Below, piece by piece: positions 35,190-44,284 of a stretch of 64,000 nt of DNA. The stretch's first letter is position 1; each line of letters begins with the position of its first letter. The stretch comes from JBBRWV01 sp038248985 (lineage in GTDB: Bacteria > Planctomycetota > Phycisphaerae > WQYP01): contig JBBRWV010000002.1 in assembly GCA_038248985.1 (NCBI GenBank), forward strand, positions 1 to 64,000, in the 5' to 3' direction. Below the pieces are notes generated by a model, which was not told the origin of the DNA, did no database searches, and saw only the letters and a program-made list of their open reading frames with translations. The translations under genes were made by a program, and so were the position numbers.

Positions 35190-36371
35190 TTACCTCACGC
35201 CCATGAGGATTTCCATGGTGACTTGATCGAGCCTCTCATACGGCAGCCCACGCGTGCCCAGCGCCTTGCGGTCAAACTTGATCGCCTTAAGCGACTTGAT
35301 CGTCTCCTCGCTGAACGTACCCACCAGCCGCGCCAGCTTCTCATCCGGCACGTTGATCTCCGCACGCAACGCCTGCACTTCCTTGTCCGAATTGAACTGG
35401 GCGACTTTCGCTTTCAGCAGCATGTAGGTGCGGATGCAGCCCTTGGCAAATTCACGTACGCCGTCGAAATCCTCGGTGCGGTATGCATGCGCATCGAAAT
35501 GCAACGGACCAGAATACTTGTGATCAAGCAGCAGCTTGACGAGAAAGAACGCCTGCTTGATGTTCGCCGCGCCAAAACGGAAGTCCTGGTCGTACCGACC
35601 CGATTCCTGGTCATTCAAATCAATGTGGAATAGTTTCCCGGCTTCCAACGCCTGCGCCACGTGATGCGTGAAGTTCAGGCCCGCCATCGATTCATGGGCG
35701 ACCTCCGGATTTACCCCGACCATCTCGGGATAATCGAGTGTCTCAATAAAGCCCAGGCAGTTGCCCGTCGTGGCCAGGTAAATATGACCGCGTGGCTCGT
35801 TGGGCTTCGCCTCCAGTGCGAAACGATACCCGTAATTGTTATGCATCGAATACTGGCACAAAAAATTCAAGGCCTCACGGAAATGCTTGAGGCCTTCCGT
35901 CGGATCCTTCCCCGCGTCGGTCTCGGAACCTTCGCGGCCGCCCCAGAATACGTACGTCTTGGCGCCAAACTCGGCGCCCAGGTCCATCGCCGCCATCGTC
36001 TTCTGAATCGCATACGCGCGGACACGGGCGTCACCGCTGGTAAACGCCCCATCCTTGAAAATTGGGTCGCCGAAAAGATTCGTCGTCGCCATCGGCACAA
36101 CCAGCCCGTTGCGATTCAACGCCTTCTTGAAATCCGCAATGATCTGTTTCTTCTTCGCTGGCGTTGCGTCGATCGGCACCAGATCGTTGTCATGAAAGTT
36201 GACGCCATGCACGCCCCCCACCGTGCCCAGCAGATCGACTATCTGCGGCGGCGTAAGCTGCTCACGAACAGGTCCGCCAAACGGGTCGCGCCCCGGATTG
36301 CCGACGGTCCACAGACCGAACGTGAATTTCTCGGATTTGGTGGGCGCAATTTGAACAGGTTTTTTGGCCAT
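35190..36371 (-). CDS. xylA: Xylose isomerase, short (actinobacterial) type
   Basis: A 393-residue TIM-barrel enzyme converting D-xylose to D-xylulose with two divalent metals; short class I enzymes are about 390 residues. Visible are [16 protein letters not shown] (about 50-65, with the catalytic His of the HDxD motif), [13 protein letters not shown] (about 133-145), the metal-site [12 protein letters not shown] and the late [13 protein letters not shown]. Start 36371 has GGAAGGAAA upstream; the longer frame opens with residues that do not fit the family. No xylulokinase or xylose transporter lies beside it. It is followed by its own terminator. Confidence 0.95.
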   Translation of the reverse strand: MAKKPVQIAPTKSEKFTFGLWTVGNPGRDPFGGPVREQLTPPQIVDLLGTVGGVHGVNFHDNDLVPIDATPAKKKQIIADFKKALNRNGLVVPMATTNLFGDPIFKDGAFTSGDARVRAYAIQKTMAAMDLGAEFGAKTYVFWGGREGSETDAGKDPTEGLKHFREALNFLCQYSMHNNYGYRFALEAKPNEPRGHIYLATTGNCLGFIETLDYPEMVGVNPEVAHESMAGLNFTHHVAQALEAGKLFHIDLNDQESGRYDQDFRFGAANIKQAFFLVKLLLDHKYSGPLHFDAHAYRTEDFDGVREFAKGCIRTYMLLKAKVAQFNSDKEVQALRAEINVPDEKLARLVGTFSEETIKSLKAIKFDRKALGTRGLPYERLDQVTMEILMGVR

Positions 36372-36584
36372 GAGAGGTTTCCTTCCGCAACAATGCGTGC
36401 AAAACAATGACATCACAAGGGGATGTAAATCATCGGAGAAAGTGGCAAATCCTGCAAGGGCAGAACGCACGCCCTCCGCTCTTCAACCCGGCCTCCCTCC
36501 GCGACATATTCACGGCGTTTGAAGGACTCACCAAAAACCACTAAAATGCGCGTCTTTACCAACCTCCCGCAAGGACTCAGTCAT

Positions 36585-36989
36585 ATGGCGACCGCCTTCA
36601 AAACCAGCGTTGTGACCCCCGAAGCCATCGTGCTCGAAACAACCGTAACGGCCGCTCAAATACCCGCATTTGATGGCCTCATCGGAATCCTCCATCTCCG
36701 CGCACCCCTCCTCGCCAAACTCGGCACCGGCGTGCTTCGCCTCGATGGCGTCGACGGCCAGGATACCCGGCAACAATATGTCGTCTCTGGCGGATACGCC
36801 GAAGTAAAAGACGATGTCCTCACCATTCTCACCCACGAAGCCATCCCCGCCGCCCTCGTAACCTCCGCCGCCATTGCCGCTGAAGAAGCCAAACTCCACG
36901 CCGTCCAAGGCCATGATCTTCCCGCTATGGAAAAACGCCAAGCCTTGCAGGCCCGCCTGCAGGCCATGCGCAGCGTGCTTTCGATGTAA
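36585..36989 (+). CDS. atpC: F-type ATP synthase epsilon subunit
   Basis: A 134-residue epsilon subunit, the rotor-stalk protein that joins the catalytic head to the c-ring. The N-terminal beta-sandwich is seen in FKTSVVTPEAIVLETTVTAA, the conserved IPAFDGLIGILHLRAPLLAKLGTG and YVVSGGYAEVKDDVLTIL; a two-helix end (about 95-134) follows. Start 36585 has AAGGA at 9 bases and fits the family; upstream ATGs at 36519 and 36546 do not. The rest of the atp operon is not on either side: upstream is a divergent xylA, downstream a convergent NYN gene. Either this is the detached end of an atp operon or a second copy. Confidence 0.9.
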   Translation: MATAFKTSVVTPEAIVLETTVTAAQIPAFDGLIGILHLRAPLLAKLGTGVLRLDGVDGQDTRQQYVVSGGYAEVKDDVLTILTHEAIPAALVTSAAIAAEEAKLHAVQGHDLPAMEKRQALQARLQAMRSVLSM

Positions 36990-37010
36990 TCGCCGCACAC
37001 CCCCGGCGGC

Positions 37011-37577
37011 CTAAATATCCCCCAGCAACTTGCGAATATCCATCTTATCCGGATCATCCTCCTCCGCATCGGCGATCGGCAAAGGTGCCGGATCCGGCGG
37101 CGTAATTCCAAATTCCTTGAGCCAATGCTGGGTTTCTCCCGGCGTGGAACTCCCGCCGGATTTCTGCGGCGAAATGACCTTGCCTCCCGCGCCTCCCCCC
37201 GGCTGACCCTGCAAAAGCTCATTCAAAAAAGATTCGCAACTTATCGCACTGGCAAAGTTCTTCCGCGCCTGCAGCGCCACCGCGCGGTCGTTCGTCACCA
37301 CCATCAACTTCTTCCGCGCCGTCGATACCTCCACCAGTTGCCCAATCACCAGGTCTGCGGATACCCCCGCCCCTGAGTAACGAAAATGAATCCCCGAAAA
37401 CTCCGTCTCATCCGGCTCGTCCGGCTTCTTCCGCCCATCCAATACCAGCGTCACCCGCGGCTTCCGTGGAGAACTGGCAATCCACCGACAAAGCGTGCCC
37501 ACCGTCAAACGCGAAAACGGCCCGCCCAAATTGCGCCCCGCGTGAATGCAATTATATGTGTCCACCAGGTAATTCAT
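37011..37577 (-). CDS. YacP-like NYN-domain protein
   Basis: A 188-residue protein. The first about 125 residues form a NYN (PIN-like) nuclease domain: NYLVDTYNCIHA with the first acidic ligand Asp6, TLVLDGRKKPDE with Asp47, GAGVSADLVIGQLVE with Asp75 and VVTNDRAVALQAR with Asp96. Members such as YacP/Rae1 cut mRNA, Rae1 at the ribosome. A Gly/Ser/Pro-rich tail (about 128-188) is extra. Its ATG overlaps the stop of alanine dehydrogenase by four bases (ATGA), so the two genes should be translationally coupled. No target can be predicted. Confidence 0.85.
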   Translation of the reverse strand: MNYLVDTYNCIHAGRNLGGPFSRLTVGTLCRWIASSPRKPRVTLVLDGRKKPDEPDETEFSGIHFRYSGAGVSADLVIGQLVEVSTARKKLMVVTNDRAVALQARKNFASAISCESFLNELLQGQPGGGAGGKVISPQKSGGSSTPGETQHWLKEFGITPPDPAPLPIADAEEDDPDKMDIRKLLGDI

Positions 37578-38683
37578 CCCCCCATTATACCCTGCCGGCT
37601 CGCTTCATAGATCGCGCGCACCGCCGGGTGAATGATCTTCCCTCCCGCCATATTCAACCCCTGCGCCAATCCCCCATCCTCCGCCGCCGCCGCCTCCCAC
37701 CCTTTGTCCGCGATCGCCTTCGCATACGGCAACGTCGCATTGCACAACGCAAACGTACTCGTCCGCCCCACCGCCCCCGGCATGTTCGTCACACAGTAAT
37801 GCACCACGCCTTCCTCCACATACACGGGATTCTTATGCGTCGTCGGCCGCGCCGTCTCCACGCATCCTCCCTGGTCGATCGCCACATCCACAATCACCGC
37901 CCCGTTCTTCATGTACTGCAAATCCGCCCGCGTCACCAGCCGCGGCGCCCGCGCCCCCGGTATCAGCACCGCCCCCACCACCAAATCCGCAATCCTCAAA
38001 CTCTCCCGAATATTGTGCGGGTCCGAATACAACTCCGTCACATTCGCCGGCATCACATCATCCAAATAACGCAACCGATCCAAATTGATGTCCAATAGCA
38101 ACACATGCGCCCCCAAACCCGCCGCCACCTTCGCCGCACTCTGCCCCACCACCCCCGCTCCCAAAATCACCACATTCGCCGGCGCCACCCCCGGCACCCC
38201 GCCCAACAAAATCCCCCGCCCCATCATCGGCTTCTCCAAATACTTCGCCCCCTCCTGTATCGACATCTTCCCCGCTATCTCACTCATCGGAGTCAAACAC
38301 GGCAACCTCCCCAATCGATCTCGAATCGTCTCGTAAGCAATCGCATAAATCCCCGCCTTCACACACCCATCAATAAGCGCTCGATCCGCTGCAAAATGAA
38401 AATACGTCAACACCAACTGCCCCTCCCGCATGTGCGGCCACTCCGCCGCCTGCGGCTCCTTCACCTTCACAATCAACTCCGCCCGCGCCCACACCTCCGC
38501 CGCGCTCCCCAGGATCGTCGCCCCCGCCGCCGCAAACTCGTCATTGCTGATCCCCGACCCAATCCCCGCATTGTCTTCGATAAAAACAAAATGCCCCGAT
38601 CGAGTGAGAATCTCCACCCCCGCCGGAATGATGGCGACCCGATATTCGTCTGATTTCACTTCACGCGGAATGCCGATCAGCAT
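37574..38683 (-). CDS. ald: Alanine dehydrogenase
   Basis: A 369-residue NAD-dependent enzyme interconverting alanine with pyruvate plus ammonia. The N-terminal MLIGIPREVKSDEYRVAI and substrate Lys in VKVKEPQ are typical, as are LTYFHFAADRAL (His about 96), the Rossmann motif VVILGAGVVGQSAA (about 170) and DVAIDQGGCVETARPTTH. Start 38683 has GGAGA at about 6 bases; upstream codons to 38743 do not match the family. Length agrees with the family (about 370). It overlaps the downstream NYN gene by four bases and is divergent from a two-component gene pair, which might control it, though nothing in the sequence proves that. Confidence 0.96.
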   Translation of the reverse strand: MLIGIPREVKSDEYRVAIIPAGVEILTRSGHFVFIEDNAGIGSGISNDEFAAAGATILGSAAEVWARAELIVKVKEPQAAEWPHMREGQLVLTYFHFAADRALIDGCVKAGIYAIAYETIRDRLGRLPCLTPMSEIAGKMSIQEGAKYLEKPMMGRGILLGGVPGVAPANVVILGAGVVGQSAAKVAAGLGAHVLLLDINLDRLRYLDDVMPANVTELYSDPHNIRESLRIADLVVGAVLIPGARAPRLVTRADLQYMKNGAVIVDVAIDQGGCVETARPTTHKNPVYVEEGVVHYCVTNMPGAVGRTSTFALCNATLPYAKAIADKGWEAAAAEDGGLAQGLNMAGGKIIHPAVRAIYEASRQGIMGG

Positions 38684-38830
38684 TGGTATCTCCAAACCCA
38701 AAGTCCCGGGAACGCCCTCGCCGGGGCATATCATAGCGTGCACACACCTTTTATAGGACAGTGAAATTTTGCATCAGTTGTTGTTTTGTTGCGACGCAGA
38801 TTTAACCGATGTTGTGAAGGATCAACATCC

Positions 38831-39592
38831 ATGCCGGATGTTGGCTTTGAGCAACATAATATGTATGAAGATATAAAGACATCTTTACGTCCAAATGCGA
38901 TGGACAACCCCTCGCCCCCGTCCGTCTCCAAACTCGCCGCCAAGGTCGCGCATGAGTTGAACAACCCCCTCGACGCCGTCCTCCGCTACATCTCCCTCGC
39001 CCAACGCAAAGCCAGACTCGGCGACTACTCCGATATCGAACGCTACCTCAACGACGCCCAGTTCGGACTACAACGCATGGTCGAAATCCTCCGTGAACTC
39101 ATGGAAATCGGCCGCCAGACCAATGACGTTCTCGGCGGGCCCGCCCCCCTGCCCCTCCTCGAAGTAATCTCCCACGCCCGCCGCACCGTCGCCCCCCTCG
39201 CCGAACAACGTCAGGTCACCCTCAAAATCCTCGGCGAAATACGCAACGATATCCGCACCGACCTCCGCCTCTCCCAGGTCCTCGCAAATGTCCTCAAAAA
39301 CGCCATCGAAGCCTCCCCCGAAAACGCCGTCGTCGACACCCATGTCGAAAGCACCGCCGCCACCCTCACCATCCACGTCGTCGACAATGGCGCCGGCTTC
39401 AATGAATCGCTCCACGAAAAACTCTTCATGCCCTTCGTCACCACCAAGGCCAAAGGCAGCGGGCATGGCCTCGGACTCGCCATCTCCCGCGAACTCATGA
39501 TGACCCTCGGCGGCACCCTCACCCTCGCCAACCGCGAGCCTCCGCAATGCGGCTGCGTCGCCACTATCCAAATGCCTCTGATGAACGCTTGA
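38831..39592 (+). CDS. Soluble sensor histidine kinase, NtrB-like
   Basis: A 253-residue kinase. His41 in VAHELNNPLDAV is the phosphorylation site and is part of a short dimerisation domain (33-105). The catalytic part carries the N box LANVLKNAIEAS (about 154-165), DNGAGF, the F box and KGSGHGLGLAISREL. There is no membrane segment, PAS or GAF domain; only about 30 residues precede the kinase, so input may come from a partner. Start is uncertain: 38831 has AAGGAT 9-10 bases upstream, while 38786 and 38899 are also possible. It is six bases before a sigma-54-type regulator, its probable partner. Confidence 0.87.
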   Translation: MPDVGFEQHNMYEDIKTSLRPNAMDNPSPPSVSKLAAKVAHELNNPLDAVLRYISLAQRKARLGDYSDIERYLNDAQFGLQRMVEILRELMEIGRQTNDVLGGPAPLPLLEVISHARRTVAPLAEQRQVTLKILGEIRNDIRTDLRLSQVLANVLKNAIEASPENAVVDTHVESTAATLTIHVVDNGAGFNESLHEKLFMPFVTTKAKGSGHGLGLAISRELMMTLGGTLTLANREPPQCGCVATIQMPLMNA

Positions 39593-39598
39593 TGGAAA

Positions 39599-41044
39599 AT
39601 GATGGCTGAAGAAAAAACAACCAAGCCCGCCGAAGTCCCCGTGCGATTGCTGCTCGTCGATGACGACCCCCTCATCATCAATTCCCTCAGCGAGTTCCTC
39701 CGCCTCGAAGGCTACGCCGTCGATACCGCCTCCGATGGTTCCAAAGCCATCGAAAAACTCGCCGCCACTCGCTACAACCTCGTCCTCACCGACGTCAACA
39801 TGCCCCGCGTCAACGGCCTCGAGCTCCTCCGCACCATCCGCAATCACTACCCCGATGTCGTCGTACTCGTCATCACCGGCTACGGCACCATCGAAAACGC
39901 CGTCGAAGCCGTAAAAATGGGTGCCTTCGAGTACCTCACCAAACCCATCGTCGATGATGAAATCCGCGTCACCATCCAAAAGGCCCTCAAACAACAAACC
40001 CTCCTCAGCGAAAACTTCCAGCTCAAACAACAACTCAACCTCCGCTTCGGCCTCGATAACATCGTCGGCCACGATTACAAAATGCTCAAAGTCTTCGACC
40101 TCGTCGAAGCCGTCGCCGACTCCCGCACCACCGTCCTCATGACCGGCGAATCCGGCACCGGCAAATCCCTCATCGCCCGCGCCATCCACCACCGCAGCCC
40201 GCGCAAACAAAAACCCTTCATCGAAGTCTCCTGCGGCTCCATCCCCGAATCACTCCTCGAATCCGAACTCTTCGGCCACGTCAAAGGCTCCTTCACCGGC
40301 GCCACCTACGATAAACAAGGCCGCTTCCTCGCCGCTGACGGCGGCACCATCTTCCTCGACGAAATCAACTCCGCCTCACCCGCCTTCCAGGTCAAACTCC
40401 TCCGCGTCCTCCAGGAACGCAAGTTCGAACCCGTCGGCAGCAACCAAACCATCAGCGTCGATGTCCGCATCATCCTCGCCAGCAACCAGGATCTCGCCAA
40501 ACTCGTCGAAGAACAAAAATTCCGCCAAGACCTCTACTACCGCATCAACGTGGTCAACATCCTGCTCCCGCCCCTGCGCTCGCGCTTGGGTGACATACCT
40601 CTGCTGGCCGAAGCCTTCCTGAAAAAGCTGACCGCAGAAGTCGGCCGCAAAGTCAGCGGCTTCACCCCCGACGCCATGGACGTCATGCTCCGTTACACCT
40701 GGCCCGGCAATGTCCGCGAACTCGAAAACGCCATCGAACGCGCCGTCGTCTTGACCAAGCGCCCCCTCATCGTCGCCGAAGACATGCCTCAAGTCGTCCT
40801 CGACGCCGCCGCCGGCAGCGCAACCGCCCCCAACTCCCCCGGTGCCCACGGTACCGCCAACCCCTTCGAACCCTGGCAGCCCATGTCCCTCAAACGCGCC
40901 ATCGAAGGACCCGAAAAACAAATCCTTCTCGCCGCCCTCAAAGCCAACCAATGGAACCGTCAGGAAACCGCCGAGCAACTCGAAATCGATCGCACCACCC
41001 TCTATAAAAAAATGAAACGCTACGGCATGGATGTCGACGAATAA
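39599..41044 (+). CDS. NtrC-family sigma-54 response regulator
   Basis: A 481-residue protein in three parts. The receiver domain (15-130) has Asp21-Asp22-Asp23 and phospho-Asp65 in LVLTDVNMP. The AAA+ domain (about 155-390) has Walker A GESGTGKS, Walker B GGTIFLDE and GSFTGA at about 230-235, a variant of GAFTGA, the loop that touches sigma-54. A Fis-type helix-turn-helix (about 440-478) ends the protein. It should turn on sigma-54 promoters when phosphorylated by the adjacent kinase. The start may be 39599 or the next codon at 39602. Targets are unknown. Confidence 0.94.
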   Translation: MMAEEKTTKPAEVPVRLLLVDDDPLIINSLSEFLRLEGYAVDTASDGSKAIEKLAATRYNLVLTDVNMPRVNGLELLRTIRNHYPDVVVLVITGYGTIENAVEAVKMGAFEYLTKPIVDDEIRVTIQKALKQQTLLSENFQLKQQLNLRFGLDNIVGHDYKMLKVFDLVEAVADSRTTVLMTGESGTGKSLIARAIHHRSPRKQKPFIEVSCGSIPESLLESELFGHVKGSFTGATYDKQGRFLAADGGTIFLDEINSASPAFQVKLLRVLQERKFEPVGSNQTISVDVRIILASNQDLAKLVEEQKFRQDLYYRINVVNILLPPLRSRLGDIPLLAEAFLKKLTAEVGRKVSGFTPDAMDVMLRYTWPGNVRELENAIERAVVLTKRPLIVAEDMPQVVLDAAAGSATAPNSPGAHGTANPFEPWQPMSLKRAIEGPEKQILLAALKANQWNRQETAEQLEIDRTTLYKKMKRYGMDVDE

Positions 41045-41431
41045 CCCCCCCCTCTCCAACCCTTTACCCCCCCTCCCGGGGGTGCCTCGGCACAGTGCGC
41101 TGCGCCGAGGCGAGAATCGAAGCCTTGGGCAAACTTCGACTCACCCCCAGTGTAGGGGCTGCGAGAGTGCGAGCCCCCAATGTTGAATGCTCCCATACGG
41201 CGATCACCCGCCCAGAGCATCAAATACGTACCCGATCAGGGCAAAACTTCACCGCAATTTGGCAGAATGGGTAAAACCACGATGCACACCCGCCTGCCGC
41301 AAAGCACGCCTTGCAAACAGTGAATCATCCTTCAACAACATCGCAAACACAGAAAACCCCACAAAAAGTACAGCCATCTGACAGTCTAACGACTCACAGT
41401 GCATTCTGTTTCGTCCGATTTCCAGAATCAC
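41045..41431. other. 387-base gap between convergent genes
   Basis: No credible gene. It begins with C runs, then a stem-loop at 41084-41111 (arms GCCTCGGC and GCCGAGGC, 12-base loop) and a second weaker one near 41155-41177 (GGGGCT and AGCCCC). Neither has a T run. Small frames on both strands (42-67 codons) lack ribosome sites; a minus frame starting at 41377 has one hydrophobic stretch but nothing else in its favour. The stem-loops may end or protect the regulator and rph mRNAs. Confidence 0.5.
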
Positions 41432-42190
41432 CTATTTTTTTAAGAGTACCGACTTTTGCAGCCCTTGCAACTGCCGAATCCCCCCTGTCGCCAGCGTCAG
41501 CATCGACTGCAGTTCCTTCATCGAAAACGTCGCGTGTTCCCCCGTCCCCTGCACTTCCACAAACGATCCATCCTGCAACATCGCCACATTCATGTCCACC
41601 CCCGCATCCACATCCTCCTTGTAATCCAAATCCAACACCGCCGCCCCCTCCACAATCCCCACGCTCACCGCCGCGATCTGCTGCGTCAGCACCTTCGCCC
41701 CCGCCGCCAGCAACCCCTTCTTCTGCGCCGCCCGCACCGCGTCCGCCACCGCCACATACGCCCCCGTAATCGACGCCGTCCGCGTTCCCCCATCCGCCTG
41801 CAGCACATCACAATCCACAAACAACGACAGCCCGTCCTTCCCATCCGCCGTCACCAACTGCGACAAATCAATGCACGCCCGCAACGCCCGACCCACCAAT
41901 CGCTGTATCTCTACCGACCGCCCATCCGGCTTCCCCGAATCGCGCCGCTTCCGCGTCGGTGTCGCACTCGGAATCATCGAATATTCCGCCGTCAGCCAAC
42001 CCGATGCCTTCCCGCTCGACCGATTCTTCTCCCGCAACCACGGCGGCAAATCCTTGTCGATCATCGCCGTGCACAAAACCCGCGTCTCCCCAAACCAAAC
42101 CACCACGCTCCCCCCCGCAAACTTCGTAAAGTTCCGCTGAATCTTGATCGAACGCAACTCATTCGCCTTCCGGCCATCGTGACGCGCCAT
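41432..42190 (-). CDS. rph: Ribonuclease PH
   Basis: A 252-residue phosphate-dependent 3-prime exonuclease that trims tRNA precursors; E. coli Rph is 238 residues. Seen are the start ARHDGRKANELRSIKI, GGSVVVWFGETRVLCTA, EYSMIPSATPTRKRRDSGKPDGRSVEIQRL-type phosphate-site segment (about 72-98, with Arg86-Arg-Asp-like residues), CDVLQADGGTRTASITGAY and the closing VEVQGTGEHATFSMKEL. The last about 15 residues extend beyond the usual end. It lies 95 bases after the esterase gene on the same strand and could be the last gene of that transcript. Confidence 0.96.
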   Translation of the reverse strand: MARHDGRKANELRSIKIQRNFTKFAGGSVVVWFGETRVLCTAMIDKDLPPWLREKNRSSGKASGWLTAEYSMIPSATPTRKRRDSGKPDGRSVEIQRLVGRALRACIDLSQLVTADGKDGLSLFVDCDVLQADGGTRTASITGAYVAVADAVRAAQKKGLLAAGAKVLTQQIAAVSVGIVEGAAVLDLDYKEDVDAGVDMNVAMLQDGSFVEVQGTGEHATFSMKELQSMLTLATGGIRQLQGLQKSVLLKK

Positions 42191-42285
42191 AATTTCATCC
42201 TTGAAAAAACGAAGTGGAAAACAACAATCCTAACCGCATCCCCCAGCCGCGGCACTTTCCCTTCACCCACCTCACGCCCCGTACA

Positions 42286-43206
42286 CTACTTCGAATCCTC
42301 CGCCGCCGGTATCCCCAACCCCGCAAACGCCAGCGGCAACCATCCCGTGTTCCACGAGTGCCCCATGTCCGACCCCAACACATACGTGTGCGGAATCTTC
42401 AAATCCCCCATCCGCGTCTTCAACACATCCACCCCAATCCGCGAACCCGGCCCGTCCGCCATCAATACAATCCGCCGATCCTTCCCCGCCAAAACCTTCT
42501 GCTTCTTCTCCAGCAAAAGCATCGGATCATAGTTGTCAAAATTCTCCCGCGTCCCGTAAGACTCCGCAAAACCCCACGTCTTGAACGTCTCCTGCGACGG
42601 CGGCCCAATCGACGGATCAAACGCCGCCACCCGGCTGAACGCCTCCGTGTTCCTCAAAAAAAGACACAACGCCCCCAAACCCGATTTCGAAAACCCCACC
42701 ACAAATCGCCCCCGGCTCTCCCCCAACGTCGGAAACTCCTTCTCCACAAACGCTATCGCCACATCCAGCAAATACGCCTGCTGCCGCACCTGCGGCCTTC
42801 CCGGGTTATCCCCATACCACGGCTCCGTGTCATACGCCGGCGCCACACAAATAACCCCATACCGATTGTGCAAATCCCTCTTCTGTACCTCCACAATCCC
42901 CGAACCCCAATTCCCCTTCGTCCCCGTATTCACCGGCAACAGCAACACCACCGGATACCGCTTCCCCTTCTCCATCCCGTCCGGCAGCAAAATCTCCAGC
43001 TTATTCGGCCCCTTCTGATACCCGCTATTCACCGTGTAACAAAGAATCCCCGGATTCACCCCCTCCGCATCCCGCGCAATCGACGTCGCCGGCGCACTCG
43101 CCGCCTGCGATGTATTCGCAGCCTTCATCACGCCTTCCTGCGCCACCGCCCCCGCAAAAGACGCCACCACAATTCCGCACCCCAACACCACTGAAAAAAA
43201 TCGCAT
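42286..43206 (-). CDS. Exported alpha/beta-hydrolase esterase
   Basis: A 306-residue exported protein with signal peptide MRFFSVVLGCGIVVASFAGA (cleavage near AVA/QEG). The mature enzyme looks like an esterase of the D/PHB-depolymerase type: VVLLLPVN then VICVAPAYDTEPWYG, the nucleophile elbow GFSKSG (about 165-170), a later Asp in VLMADGPGSR and His in LGSDMGHSWNTG. Start 43206 was preferred because AGGGA lies 8 bases upstream; the ATG at 43215 would overlap that site. It is 15 bases downstream of the mutarotase gene, so probably one transcript. Possible role: removing acyl groups from polysaccharide. Confidence 0.8.
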   Translation of the reverse strand: MRFFSVVLGCGIVVASFAGAVAQEGVMKAANTSQAASAPATSIARDAEGVNPGILCYTVNSGYQKGPNKLEILLPDGMEKGKRYPVVLLLPVNTGTKGNWGSGIVEVQKRDLHNRYGVICVAPAYDTEPWYGDNPGRPQVRQQAYLLDVAIAFVEKEFPTLGESRGRFVVGFSKSGLGALCLFLRNTEAFSRVAAFDPSIGPPSQETFKTWGFAESYGTRENFDNYDPMLLLEKKQKVLAGKDRRIVLMADGPGSRIGVDVLKTRMGDLKIPHTYVLGSDMGHSWNTGWLPLAFAGLGIPAAEDSK

Positions 43207-43221
43207 AAAAGTCATCCCTCG

Positions 43222-44142
43222 CTAAATCTTTTCCACCGAAATCCGCGCCGTCATCACATGCGTACCACCCGCCTCCACCGTCACCGCCGCCTCCCCGACA
43301 TTGCACGTCTCCACACACACCATCCCCGGCCACTCATTATCCCCAAAATCCGCCATCGTCTTGCTCTTGTTGATCCACGGATTCCACACCACCGTCGCTT
43401 CCGAGTTCTCCTTCGCAATCAGAATCCGCCGGCACTTCACCGGGTCATGAATCACCACCGTCGAATTCGTCTTCAAATACACCCGATCCGTTTCGCCCGC
43501 AATGGCTATCGCCCCCTCCTGCGTCTTCCGCTTCCCCCCTTCCATCTTGTCCAGATACTCTGCATTTTCCAGCCCCGTGATCTTCACCTGCTTCACATCC
43601 CCCACCGAGTAATACGTGTGCAACGCCTCCTGCGCCGTCAGCCCCGCCTGCCCCGTGTTCGTCAGTTCCAACGCCATCGTCAGCGTCCGTCCCACCGTAA
43701 TGCGGTGCCGCAAAACAAAATCAGCCTTCCACGCCTTCTGCGTCTCCTCCGTGCTCGCCGTCGACAACACCACCGTCACCTCCCCGCTCGTCGTCGTCGT
43801 CACCGCTTCCAATGTCCACTCCACCAGCCGCACAAATCCATGCCCCGGCGCCGTCTTGTCCGGCGTCTGCGCATCCAGCATCTTCGGCCCAAACCACGGA
43901 AAACATATCGGCACCCCGCCCCGAATCGCCTTGCCGTTCGCAAAAACGCTCTTCTCGCTCATCCACAAAACTTCGTCCTGCCCCTTCGGCCTCCACAACG
44001 CCACATGCCCGCCCAGCAGGTAAATAAGCGCCTCCGTCTGCCCATTATCAATCTGCACCGCCGGCAATCCCCCTTGCCCGCTGATGATCTTCGCGCTCCC
44101 CGCAATCGCAAATTGCTTCTGCAATGTTTCGACACTCGCCAT
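43222..44142 (-). CDS. D-hexose-6-phosphate mutarotase (YeaD-like)
   Basis: A 306-residue aldose-1-epimerase-fold protein. LWMSEKSVFANGKAIRGGVPICFPWFGP (about 59-86) is the YeaD signature, GHGFVR holds a catalytic His (about 100), and LHTYYSVGD (about 153) carries the second. NPWINKSKTMADFGDNEWPGMVCVE closes the fold with the catalytic Glu near the end. It interconverts alpha and beta forms of hexose-6-phosphates. It precedes the exported esterase by 15 bases and is divergent from a GDPD gene over 142 bases. Confidence 0.92.
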   Translation of the reverse strand: MASVETLQKQFAIAGSAKIISGQGGLPAVQIDNGQTEALIYLLGGHVALWRPKGQDEVLWMSEKSVFANGKAIRGGVPICFPWFGPKMLDAQTPDKTAPGHGFVRLVEWTLEAVTTTTSGEVTVVLSTASTEETQKAWKADFVLRHRITVGRTLTMALELTNTGQAGLTAQEALHTYYSVGDVKQVKITGLENAEYLDKMEGGKRKTQEGAIAIAGETDRVYLKTNSTVVIHDPVKCRRILIAKENSEATVVWNPWINKSKTMADFGDNEWPGMVCVETCNVGEAAVTVEAGGTHVMTARISVEKI

Positions 44143-44284
44143 AAAACCCTCCGTGAATATCCGCCAAGCCTGTTTCCACTGGGAAACGTATGGTCGGGCA
44201 AATCCACCAGATACTCAAGCGGCCCCACGCTTCCCCAACCCCCTGCTTTTTGGCACTCGGCGACTTGCCGCATATACTCCCAGT

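Noticed and set aside
36585..36989. Idea that the window includes an atp operon
   Set aside because: Only the epsilon gene is present; both flanks are unrelated genes in other orientations.
39068..40210. 380-codon minus frame across the kinase and regulator genes
   Set aside because: Antisense shadow; the plus frames carry full histidine-kinase and NtrC motifs.
41249..41431. 60-codon minus frame with one hydrophobic stretch
   Set aside because: No ribosome site before either Met, and lies in a gap between convergent genes.
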